Notes under the pieces: generated by a model
What the model was told of the DNA's origin: nothing
Databases searched by the model: none
The model's input: the letters and a program-made list of their open reading frames with translations, nothing else
Shown: piece by piece, positions 19,173 to 26,754 of the stretch
Layout: each line of letters opens with the position of its first letter
How positions within the stretch are numbered: the stretch's first letter is position 1
Translations under genes and position numbers: made by a program
Assembly (NCBI GenBank): GCA_947572725.1
Contig: CANPDB010000004.1
Span: 1 to 64,000, forward strand
Length of the DNA stretch: 64,000 nucleotides
Reading direction: 5' to 3'
Origin: an uncultured Clostridium sp.
GTDB taxonomy: Bacteria > Bacillota > Clostridia > TANB77 > CAG-508

Positions 19173-19176
19173 GATC

Positions 19177-19302
19177 GAAATCAATCAGAATTAGCATCTT
19201 GCACATTTTCGCGATATTTTATAAACTTCAATGTACAATAGTACACTTTCAGCTTATAAAATATCGTGAAAAATGCACAATATACTGATTCTGATTAATT
19301 TC
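19177..19302. repeat. 126-bp palindromic element inside the glyS leader
   Basis: GAAATCAATCAGAATTAG at the left pairs imperfectly with CTGATTCTGATTAATTTC at the right, and inner arms TTTTCGCGATATTTTATAA and TTATAAAATATCGTGAAAA also pair. It sits between the T-box terminator and glyS. A further hairpin AAAATGC/GCATTTT follows at 19320-19337. Confidence 0.65.
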
Positions 19303-19396
19303 ATAGGATTAAGGAATACAAAATGCTAAGGCATTTTGCATAAGTTATTTGTAACTCGCTTTCGCTCGAACAACTAACTTAAAAGGAGGAATTTTT

Positions 19397-20779
19397 ATGT
19401 TAAAGTCAATGGATACTTTAGTTGCATTATGCAAAAACAGAGGAATTATTTATGCTGGTTCAGAAATTTATGGAGGATTAGCTAATACTTGGGATTATGG
19501 TCCTTTAGGAAACGAAATTAAGAATAATGTTAAAAATGCTTGGAGAAAGAAATTTATTCAAGAACAAAAAAATATTGTAGGACTAGATGCTGCAATATTA
19601 ATGAATCCTGAAACTTGGGTTGCTTCAGGTCATATTGGTGGTTTTTCAGACCCACTAATTGATTGTAAAGAATGTAAAACAAGACATAGAGTAGATAAAT
19701 TAATAGAAGAGTGGGCACACGAACAAGGAAAAGATATGATTGCAGATGGAATGGCAGACAAAGAGATGATTGATTTTATATCTAATAATAAAATTCCATG
19801 CCCAAGTTGTGGAAAAACAAATTTTACTGACATTAGAAAATTTAATTTAATGTTTAAAACTTTTCAAGGTGTAACAGAAGACTCAACAGCAGAAATTTAT
19901 TTAAGACCAGAAACAGCACAAGGAATTTTTGTGGATTTTAAAAATGTATTACGTACTTCAAGAAAGAAAATGCCAATGGGAATTGCCCAAATAGGTAAAG
20001 CCTTTAGAAACGAAATAACACCAGGAAACTTTACATTTAGGACTCGTGAATTTGAACAAATGGAATTAGAATTTTTCTGTAAGCCAGGAACAGACTTAGA
20101 GTGGCATAAATATTGGAAAGACTATTGTAAAAACTGGTTATTAAATTTAGGAATAAAAGAAGAAAATATCAGATTAAGGGACCATTCACCAGAAGAATTA
20201 GTATTTTATAGTAAAGCAACAACAGATATAGAATTTGCATTTCCATTTGGATGGGGAGAATTATGGGGAATTGCAGACAGAACAGATTACGATTTAACAC
20301 AGCACATAAATCATTCAAAACAAGACTTATCATATCAAGATCCAGAAACAAATGAAAAATATGTACCATATGTAATAGAGCCATCTTTAGGAGCAGATAG
20401 AGTAGTACTAGCATTTTTGTGTAACGCATATGATGAAGAAGAAATTGCAGAAGGAGACGCAAGAACAGTATTACATTTACACCCAGCAATTGCACCATAC
20501 AAAGTAGCAGTATTACCACTTTCTAAAAAACTATCAGAAAAAGCAGATGAAGTATATCAAAAACTTTCTAAAAAATTTATGTGTGATTATGACGAGGCAG
20601 GCTCTATTGGAAAACGCTATAGAAGAGAGGATGAAATAGGAACACCATACTGTATAACTGTTGACTTTGATACACTAGAAGATGAAACAGTTACAATACG
20701 AGATAGAGACACAATGGAACAAGTAAGAGTTAAAATAGATGAACTTGAAAATTGGATTCAAGAAAAAGTGGAATTTTAA
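19397..20779 (+). CDS. glyS: Glycyl-tRNA synthetase (dimeric class II type)
   Basis: 460 residues; attaches glycine to tRNA-Gly. Features in order: N-terminal [17 protein letters not shown], a zinc-type insertion with CKECKTRHR and CPSCG, motif 2 region [20 protein letters not shown], motif 3 [14 protein letters not shown], and the C-terminal anticodon-binding domain ([14 protein letters not shown]). This is the alpha2 GlyRS of eukaryote/Gram-positive type rather than the alpha2beta2 glyQS form. AAAAGGAGG precedes the ATG. It is regulated by the T-box upstream and terminated at 20811-20857. Confidence 0.96.
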   Translation: MLKSMDTLVALCKNRGIIYAGSEIYGGLANTWDYGPLGNEIKNNVKNAWRKKFIQEQKNIVGLDAAILMNPETWVASGHIGGFSDPLIDCKECKTRHRVDKLIEEWAHEQGKDMIADGMADKEMIDFISNNKIPCPSCGKTNFTDIRKFNLMFKTFQGVTEDSTAEIYLRPETAQGIFVDFKNVLRTSRKKMPMGIAQIGKAFRNEITPGNFTFRTREFEQMELEFFCKPGTDLEWHKYWKDYCKNWLLNLGIKEENIRLRDHSPEELVFYSKATTDIEFAFPFGWGELWGIADRTDYDLTQHINHSKQDLSYQDPETNEKYVPYVIEPSLGADRVVLAFLCNAYDEEEIAEGDARTVLHLHPAIAPYKVAVLPLSKKLSEKADEVYQKLSKKFMCDYDEAGSIGKRYRREDEIGTPYCITVDFDTLEDETVTIRDRDTMEQVRVKIDELENWIQEKVEF

Positions 20780-20808
20780 TTGAAAATTATGTTAATATAT
20801 AGTATAAT
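20780..20808 (+). promoter_or_regulatory. Sigma-A-type promoter between glyS and its terminator
   Basis: TTGAAA and TATAAT separated by 17 bases begin right at the glyS stop codon. Transcripts would start about 20815 and run at once into the hairpin 20811-20857, which suggests a small RNA or an attenuated leader for the gene at 20929. Confidence 0.5.
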
Positions 20809-20810
20809 TA

Positions 20811-20857
20811 AAACGATTAAACAGAACCCAATAAGGTCCTAAGTAATCGTTTTTTCT
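20811..20857 (+). terminator. Terminator / possible attenuator
   Basis: AAACGATTA pairs with TAATCGTTT, followed by TTTTCT. It serves glyS and perhaps attenuates the downstream gene. Confidence 0.75.
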
Positions 20858-20928
20858 ATTGTGAAATTATGCAATAGGAAAGAAATTACTACTAACTTTT
20901 CTAACTAAGTGAAAGGAGCACGAAGATA

Positions 20929-21258
20929 ATGGATGGTATATTGTTTTCAATAGTTATGGTAATATGGATCCTACTTGGCATAGCATATTTTCTTAATCTA
21001 CAAAAAGAAGAAACGCTCAAGACACACAGGAAAGAGCTTCTGTTAGCAGTATTGACTAGCATATTTTCATGTTTTATGATATATTGTTGCATATACTATA
21101 AGATGTATGAGCCTATAAAATGGATTGGAATAGTTCTTATTTCAATGATAATGGCTTCATATTATGCTATTAAATCCTTTAAGTTATATCTAAAGGAGCA
21201 GGATGAAATAAGAAAAATATGTTCTTCTATTGTTATAAATTTATTAGAAGAAGATTAG
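20929..21258 (+). CDS. Small membrane protein, unknown function
   Basis: 109 residues with three predicted membrane helices (about residues 3-22, 38-58 and 62-82) and a charged C-terminal helix (KLYLKEQDEIRK). AAAGGAG lies 11 bases before the ATG. No family recognised. A GC-rich hairpin with a T-run (about 21286-21318) follows. It may be controlled by the promoter and hairpin at 20780-20857. Confidence 0.65.
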   Translation: MDGILFSIVMVIWILLGIAYFLNLQKEETLKTHRKELLLAVLTSIFSCFMIYCCIYYKMYEPIKWIGIVLISMIMASYYAIKSFKLYLKEQDEIRKICSSIVINLLEED

Positions 21259-21334
21259 AGTAACTGTAAATCAAAAGTTAGTAGTAGAAGGGGGGAAGTT
21301 AACGCTTCTCCTTTTTCTAATATAAAACACATTT

Positions 21335-21492
21335 ATAGCAATTGTTTAGAATTCAATTATGACAGTTTTAAAATTTAAAACTATTCACTCCCAGAGGATA
21401 GTATTTATAGAATGGTCCCCCACAATTCCACTTCGAAATATTGAAATATAACATCTTCACGTTATTTAAGATAATTCTTACTGAACTGTAAC
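21335..21492 (+). repeat. Palindromic repeat copy 3-left (partly decayed)
   Basis: Starts TATAGCAATTGTTTAGAATT (A-type end) and ends TGAACTGTAAC (B-type end), so it looks like a hybrid. Box 1 is degenerate (TTCACTCCCAGAGG) and box 2 is lost; GGTCCCCC and CTTCACGTTATTT remain. Its first 50 bases match the reverse complement of 21927-21976 at 47 of 50 positions. Confidence 0.75.
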
Positions 21493-21521
21493 TTTTAATG
21501 TTTAGACTTTATTAAAATAAC

Positions 21522-21551
21522 TAGACAAGGTTAGATTTATAGTGATATAAT
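21522..21551 (+). promoter_or_regulatory. Promoter of candidate type I toxin mRNA 1
   Basis: TAGACA and TATAAT with an 18-base spacer, about 45 bases upstream of the peptide start. Confidence 0.55.
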
Positions 21552-21598
21552 GGCAAAGCCTGAGTAATTAGGTATACTAACGAAAGGGGGTGACATTA

Positions 21599-21706
21599 TT
21601 GAACAGCTACAGTTTAATACTTTTGCTATTACATAAAATAGAAGAACTCCAAAAAGAAGTGCAAGAGCTTAAAAACCAATTATCAACTACAAATAGTAAT
21701 ACATAA
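21599..21706 (+). CDS. 35-residue hydrophobic/leucine-zipper peptide, candidate type I toxin
   Basis: A TTG start is preceded by a strong AAAGGGGGTGA ribosome site. The peptide begins MNSYSLILLLLHKIEELQ, continues with a heptad-leucine amphipathic helix, and ends in a Ser/Thr/Asn tail. It resembles short Firmicute peptides of the holin-like or Fst-type toxin groups in size and layout, though the hydrophobic stretch is only about seven residues. Its start codon lies inside TGAACAGCTACA (21600-21611), repeated directly at 21797-21808 within a predicted antisense transcript. In-frame GTG 21590 is an alternative start. Confidence 0.55.
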   Translation: MNSYSLILLLLHKIEELQKEVQELKNQLSTTNSNT

Positions 21707-21714
21707 TATTGGTT

Positions 21715-21749
21715 CAGGTGGTATCGTTACATTAGCCACCTGTTTTTTT
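21715..21749 (+). terminator. Terminator of candidate toxin mRNA 1
   Basis: CAGGTGG pairs with CCACCTG, followed by seven T. Confidence 0.8.
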
Positions 21750-21819
21750 GTATAAAAAAAGAATATGTGTCGTTACTCACATACTCAATGACAATATGAA
21801 CAGCTACATTCATAATTGT
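21715..21819 (-). ncRNA. Candidate antisense antitoxin RNA 1 (extent estimated)
   Basis: Expected to start near 21819 from the minus-strand promoter at 21826-21854. Near its 5' end it carries TGTAGCTGTTCA, fully complementary to the toxin mRNA over its start codon (21600-21611). This is the direct-repeat logic of Fst/par-type modules. The 3' end is not defined by a clear T-run on this strand, so it could extend further. Confidence 0.45.
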
Positions 21820-21825
21820 AATTGT

Positions 21826-21854
21826 ATTATACATTAAATGAAGGGAAAAGTCAA
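21826..21854 (-). promoter_or_regulatory. Minus-strand promoter for antisense RNA 1
   Basis: On the minus strand TTGACT and TATAAT are separated by 17 bases, converging on the toxin gene. Confidence 0.7.
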
Positions 21855-21860
21855 TAAAAA

Positions 21861-21976
21861 TATAGCAATCGATTAAAATTTAATTATGAAAGTTTAAATA
21901 TATAAATACTATCCTCTGGGAGCGAGTAGTTTTAAATTTAAAAACTGTCATAATTGAATTTTAAACGATTGCTATA
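21861..21976 (-). repeat. Palindromic repeat copy 3-right (short form)
   Basis: Runs from TATAGCAATCGATTAAAATT to its imperfect complement ending CGATTGCTATA and contains only CTGGGAGCGAGTA of the core boxes. With 21335-21492 it brackets the candidate toxin module in inverted orientation. Confidence 0.75.
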
Positions 21977-22014
21977 CAAAAGACTATATTTAAGTTATGA
22001 ATTACAAGAATTAA

Positions 22015-22043
22015 TTGACAAATCAGGCAATAAAAGGTAGAAT
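22015..22043 (+). promoter_or_regulatory. Promoter of the glycan export operon
   Basis: TTGACA and TAGAAT with a 17-base spacer, about 30 bases before the ABC permease start. Confidence 0.7.
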
Positions 22044-22074
22044 ATAAAATGTAGAAATGGAGTTGATTATATAA

Positions 22075-22866
22075 ATGGAATTTTTCAAAACCTTATGGAA
22101 AAACAAAAAAATAGCATGGCAACTTGGAAGAAACGACTTTAAAAACAGATTTGCAAACACAAGTCTAGGAAGCATATGGGGGTTTTTACAACCATTTGTA
22201 TTTATGATGATGTATGTACTTGTATTCCAATTCATATTCAAACAAACAGGGCCAGATGGAGCACCATATGTTGTATGGTTTATGCCAGGAATGGCAATGT
22301 GGATGTGTATTAATGATGGAATTATAGGGACAAGCAATTCAATAAGAGGATACAGTTACTTAGTAAAAAAAGTAGTATTTCCAGTAGACATCATACCAAT
22401 AATATCATTAATAGGAAATTCATTTGTATCTATATTTATGTTCATTATATCAGCAGCAATTTGTATAATATTTGGATTTATACCAAATGTACTTATGCTA
22501 ATATATGTAATATTTGCAGCATATTGTTTCCTAATTGCAGTTACAAGATTTACATCAGCTTTAGCAACACTAGTACCAGACTTCTCAAATTTATTAGGAA
22601 TTGTTATGCAAATATTTTTCTGGGCAACTCCAATAGTATGGAACTTATCAATGGTGGCAAACCATCCGACAATATTAAAAATTATACAATGTGTACCTTT
22701 TACATATTTAGTAACCGCTTTCCGTAATTGCTTTATGGAAGGAAATATAGTAACAAGTGGATATGGAATTTACACAGCAATATTCTGGATAATAACAATA
22801 GTAATGTTCATATGGGGAAATTCAGTATTTAAGAGAACTAAGAAGGATTTTGCTGATGTATTATAA
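22075..22866 (+). CDS. Polysaccharide ABC exporter permease (Wzm/TagG-type)
   Basis: 263 residues with six predicted membrane helices of the ABC-2 polysaccharide-export type. The N-terminal cytoplasmic helix (GRNDFKNRFANTSLGSIWGF) is the amphipathic gate helix typical of Wzm/TagG permeases. It forms an exporter with the ATPase encoded 30 bases downstream and would carry a lipid-linked glycan across the membrane. First gene of the surface-glycan locus. Confidence 0.9.
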   Translation: MEFFKTLWKNKKIAWQLGRNDFKNRFANTSLGSIWGFLQPFVFMMMYVLVFQFIFKQTGPDGAPYVVWFMPGMAMWMCINDGIIGTSNSIRGYSYLVKKVVFPVDIIPIISLIGNSFVSIFMFIISAAICIIFGFIPNVLMLIYVIFAAYCFLIAVTRFTSALATLVPDFSNLLGIVMQIFFWATPIVWNLSMVANHPTILKIIQCVPFTYLVTAFRNCFMEGNIVTSGYGIYTAIFWIITIVMFIWGNSVFKRTKKDFADVL

Positions 22867-22895
22867 TATAACTTTGAGTTGAAAGGAAATATATA

Positions 22896-24218
22896 ATGGA
22901 AGAAGAGAACAATGAAGAGATAGTTATTGAAATTAAAGACTTAGTAAAAGAATATAAGATGTACAGAGGAAGAAAAGATAGATTGGTAGAAACACTTTTC
23001 CCAAAAGTACAAAGACACGATTCATTTAAAGCTGTTAATGGTTTAAACTTAACTGTAAAAAAAGGTGAAGTTCTGGGTATACTTGGAGAAAATGGTGCAG
23101 GTAAATCAACATTATTAAAAATGGTAACAGGAGTAGTAACACCTACATCAGGAGAAATAAAAGTAAAAGGAAAAATCAGTTCACTTTTAGAACTTGGAGC
23201 AGCATTTAATGCAGAACTAACAGGAGAAGAAAATATTTATCAACATGGAGAGGTTATGGGACTTAGCCTAGCAGAAATTGAAGACAAAAAGCAAGAGATA
23301 ATTGACTTTGCAGATATTGGAGAACACTTATATCAACCAGTAAAAACATATTCTTCAGGAATGTTTGCAAGACTAGCATTTGCGTGTGCAATAAATGTAA
23401 ATCCTGATGTATTAATTGTTGATGAAGTACTATCAGTAGGAGACATGGCATTCCAATTGAAATGTTTTAAAAAATTCCAACAATTTAAAGAAAACGGAAA
23501 GACTATACTTTTTGTTACACATAGTATTACAGATATTTTAAAAAACTGTACAAGAACAATTATTATAAAAAATGGTGAAAAGATATTTGATGGAGATGTA
23601 AAAGAAGGAGTAGAAAAATATAAACAGATTATTGTAAAAATAGATGAAAAGCAAAACCAAAAACAAAATTCAACACACAACGAAATGCACAAACAAAAAT
23701 CTAATTATCAAGAAGAAGTTGAAAAAGAAGGTTCAATTTGGAAAACACATTTCAATGAAAATCCAAACTTAATAAATTATGGTAATGGAGATGCAGAAGT
23801 AATTGACTATGGTGTTTTTAATAAAGATGGAGACTACATTTCAATTATAGAAAATGATAAAGAAGTTATTTTAAAATCAAAAATTATTTTTAACAAAGAT
23901 GTTAAGGACCCAATATTTACAATGACACTAAAAGATTTTAAAGGACTAGAAATAGCAGGAACAAACACATTAATTGAAAAAATAGCTACAGGTAATTACA
24001 AAAAAGGAGATATTGTTACAGTAGAATTTAAACAGAGAATAAATGTAGCTCCCGGAAAATATACATTATCATTTAGTTGTACCCATTTTAATTGTAATGG
24101 AGAATTAGAAGTGTTAAACAGAAAGTATGATGCATTATTGATAGAAGTTTTATCTATAAAAGATATTGTAGGGTTAATAAGAATAGATTCAAATATAAAA
24201 ATAAATAAAATTAATTAG
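22896..24218 (+). CDS. Polysaccharide ABC exporter ATPase with Wzt-like C-terminal domain
   Basis: 440 residues. Residues 1-250 are the nucleotide-binding domain: Walker A GENGAGKST, signature YSSGMFARLAFA, Walker B DVLIVDEVLS and H-loop VTHS. Residues from about 290 form a beta-rich extension like the glycan-recognising domain of Wzt, which in O-antigen systems selects the terminally capped chain for export. This suggests the locus makes a chain-terminated polymer. A charged Gln/Lys linker separates the domains. Confidence 0.92.
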   Translation: MEEENNEEIVIEIKDLVKEYKMYRGRKDRLVETLFPKVQRHDSFKAVNGLNLTVKKGEVLGILGENGAGKSTLLKMVTGVVTPTSGEIKVKGKISSLLELGAAFNAELTGEENIYQHGEVMGLSLAEIEDKKQEIIDFADIGEHLYQPVKTYSSGMFARLAFACAINVNPDVLIVDEVLSVGDMAFQLKCFKKFQQFKENGKTILFVTHSITDILKNCTRTIIIKNGEKIFDGDVKEGVEKYKQIIVKIDEKQNQKQNSTHNEMHKQKSNYQEEVEKEGSIWKTHFNENPNLINYGNGDAEVIDYGVFNKDGDYISIIENDKEVILKSKIIFNKDVKDPIFTMTLKDFKGLEIAGTNTLIEKIATGNYKKGDIVTVEFKQRINVAPGKYTLSFSCTHFNCNGELEVLNRKYDALLIEVLSIKDIVGLIRIDSNIKINKIN

Positions 24219-24240
24219 AAAATATGGAAGGTTTTATAAA

Positions 24241-25140
24241 ATGAAAAAAATAAATTCTGTAAAAAAAATGATAATAGTTATACTAGTGATTTTATTTATA
24301 TTTGCAGCAATAATAAAAATAATTAGTTTAACGAAAACTACAGAACTTCTGCAATTAGGAAACAGCGGACATAGTCAAATGATGGGATATATACTAAAAA
24401 CTGAAAATAATAAAGTAATTGTAATAGACGGTGGAACAACAGAAGATACACAAAACTTAATAAATGAAATAAATAATATTTCAGGAAAAGTTGATTACTG
24501 GTTTATAACACATCCACATCAAGACCATGCAAGTTGCTTTATAGACGTTGTAGAAAATACACAAATACCAATAGGAGAAGTGTATGTAACATTAAATACT
24601 GAAGAGTGGTATAACCAAAATGGTGGAAGTAGAAAAGAAGAAGCAATTAGATTTATAAATACATTAAAAAATGAAAAATTAAAAAGTAAAGTACAAGAAG
24701 TAACTTTAAATCAAATAATACAAATTGATAATATAAAATGTGAAATTCTAGGAATAAAAAATCCAGAAATAGTAGAAAATTCAATAAATAATTCAAGTAT
24801 GATTATAAAAATGGATACTCTTAAAAACAGTATATTATTTTTAGGAGATACAGGAATTGAAAGTGGAAATAAATTGTTAGAAAATCAAAAAGAAAAATTA
24901 AAGTCAGATATTGTACAAATGGCTCATCATGGTCAAAGTGGAGTAACAGAAGAAGTATATAAAGTAATAAATCCATCAATTTGCTTATGGCCAACACCTA
25001 ATTGGCTTTGGATAAATGATTCTGGTAATGGCGAAGATTCTGGACCTTGGAAAACAAAAGAAACACAAGAATGGATACAAAATTTAGAAATAAGAAGAAA
25101 TATAATAGAAAAAGATGGCAATATAAAAATTCAAATTTAA
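24241..25140 (+). CDS. Membrane-anchored metallo-beta-lactamase-fold hydrolase (ComEC C-terminal-like)
   Basis: 299 residues with an N-terminal signal anchor (about residues 9-28), then an MBL domain: THPHQDHASC (HxHxDH), LGDTG, and MAHHGQSGV as the third His site. The fold matches the extracellular hydrolase domain of ComEC and related exported enzymes. The substrate is unknown; position inside the glycan locus suggests an extracytoplasmic phosphoester or glycan-lipid substrate, by inference only. Start ATG follows GGAAGG. Confidence 0.8.
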   Translation: MKKINSVKKMIIVILVILFIFAAIIKIISLTKTTELLQLGNSGHSQMMGYILKTENNKVIVIDGGTTEDTQNLINEINNISGKVDYWFITHPHQDHASCFIDVVENTQIPIGEVYVTLNTEEWYNQNGGSRKEEAIRFINTLKNEKLKSKVQEVTLNQIIQIDNIKCEILGIKNPEIVENSINNSSMIIKMDTLKNSILFLGDTGIESGNKLLENQKEKLKSDIVQMAHHGQSGVTEEVYKVINPSICLWPTPNWLWINDSGNGEDSGPWKTKETQEWIQNLEIRRNIIEKDGNIKIQI

Positions 25141-25152
25141 GGAGGAGAAATT

Positions 25153-26754
25153 TTGAAGATATATCAAAGTGAAAATATTCTAAATTGGTATCCTTTTACT
25201 AAAATAGATACTGTATTAGAAATAGGAGAAACTTCAGAAGAACTAACTAATTTATTGAATAAAAAATGTAAAGAAGTTGAAACTCTTAAAAATTTGTTAG
25301 ATACTGAATTAACAAAAAAAATAGAAGGAAAAAAATATGATATTATAACTTTAATTGGTATACAAGAAAAATGGGAACAAGTAATAGGAAATAATTTAAC
25401 ATTAAAAGAATTATTAAAAATGTTAACTAAATTTTTGAAGAATGAAGGTAAAATATTATTAGCTATTGATAATAAATTCGGTTTAAGATTTTTTGCTGGG
25501 AATCCAGAAAAGATTTTAAATAGTAAGTTTGAAACACTAATAGGATATAATAACTATCAAAGAAAAATAGAAACATTTACTAAAATGACATTAGATAAAA
25601 TGTTTAAAGAGTTAGGATTGAATTCTAGATTTTATTACCCATTACCAGATTATAAAATACCGAATGTTATATTTTCAGAAGACCAATTACCCCAATATAA
25701 TAGTATAGATAAATATAATCCATACTTCATAGAAAAATCAAATGTTATTTTTAATGAAATAGATGTATTTAGAGAGATATTAAAAACAAATAGTGATATG
25801 TTTGAATTTTTTGCAAATTCATTTTTAATAGAATTAACTATGGGAGAGTGTAATAAACAATATAAATATATTTCATTTAACAATTTAAGAAAAGAAGAAT
25901 ATAGATTAATTACAAAGATTTCAGATTATTATGTAGAAAAACAGACTATTAGTGATAAGTCTAATAAACATTATAATAATATAAAAAATAATCTAAATAT
26001 TTTAAAAGAAAATAATATAAAAACAGTAGATTACGTCGAAGGAAATATTATAAAAAGTAAATATATAAAACAAAATTATTTATTAAATAATGTTTTAACA
26101 GAAAAATTAGAACAAGGGAAAATAGAAGAATTTTACGATATTTTAGATAGATATATAAAAATTATAAAGACCAATAGTTATAAAAAAAGTGATTGTTCCA
26201 ATACAGTTTTTGAAAAATATAATATACATATAGAAAACAAGGAAATAATAAAAAATTTCAATTTTTTAAAAAACGGTTTATGGGATTTAACATTTAAGAA
26301 TTGTTTTTACATAAATAATGAATTCTACTTTTTTGATCAAGAATGGAATGAAGCTAATTTACCAGTTGAATATATTTTATATCATTCAATTTTTTATACA
26401 ATTTCTTTAAGAAGATTTATAAAAATTGAAGATTTGTTTGAAAAGTACAACATATTGCAATATATAAATCTATTTAAAGAATTAGATGATAAATTACAGG
26501 AAGAAATAAGAGATAAAGAAATTTGGGAATTTTATAACCAAAATAATTATATTGATATAGATGCTACAAAACAAGAAGTAGAAAATTTAAATATTAGATT
26601 TAAAGCACAAAATGATGCAGTAGAAAATATGAAAGATGAAATAGAAAAGTTAAGGGAGCAAAATAATTTTTTACAGGATCAAATGAATAAAAGTGTCGTA
26701 AAAAAAATCATTGTTAAGTTTAGAACATATCTTGAAAGAAAGGACAAAAATTAA
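25153..26754 (+). CDS. Methyltransferase-like glycan-locus protein with coiled-coil tail
   Basis: 533 residues starting at TTG after AAGGAGGAG. The first 200 residues resemble a degenerate class I SAM methyltransferase (VLEIGETSEELTNLL in place of the usual glycine motif, then LKNEGKILLAIDN). Residues 240-440 resemble sugar-phosphate kinase-like or nucleotide-binding regions seen in similar clostridial glycan proteins, but no motif is conclusive. The C-terminal 60 residues are coiled coil. The stop overlaps the next ATG, implying coupling. A role in chain capping with the Wzt-like ATPase is possible but inferred. Confidence 0.6.
   Translation: MKIYQSENILNWYPFTKIDTVLEIGETSEELTNLLNKKCKEVETLKNLLDTELTKKIEGKKYDIITLIGIQEKWEQVIGNNLTLKELLKMLTKFLKNEGKILLAIDNKFGLRFFAGNPEKILNSKFETLIGYNNYQRKIETFTKMTLDKMFKELGLNSRFYYPLPDYKIPNVIFSEDQLPQYNSIDKYNPYFIEKSNVIFNEIDVFREILKTNSDMFEFFANSFLIELTMGECNKQYKYISFNNLRKEEYRLITKISDYYVEKQTISDKSNKHYNNIKNNLNILKENNIKTVDYVEGNIIKSKYIKQNYLLNNVLTEKLEQGKIEEFYDILDRYIKIIKTNSYKKSDCSNTVFEKYNIHIENKEIIKNFNFLKNGLWDLTFKNCFYINNEFYFFDQEWNEANLPVEYILYHSIFYTISLRRFIKIEDLFEKYNILQYINLFKELDDKLQEEIRDKEIWEFYNQNNYIDIDATKQEVENLNIRFKAQNDAVENMKDEIEKLREQNNFLQDQMNKSVVKKIIVKFRTYLERKDKN

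Noticed and set aside
21335..21976. Insertion sequence with transposase
   Set aside because: Inverted ends are present but the interior encodes only a 35-residue peptide; no transposase-length frame exists.
24241..25140. ComEC DNA-uptake channel
   Set aside because: Only the hydrolase-like domain with one anchor helix is present; the multi-helix channel part is missing, so competence is not claimed.
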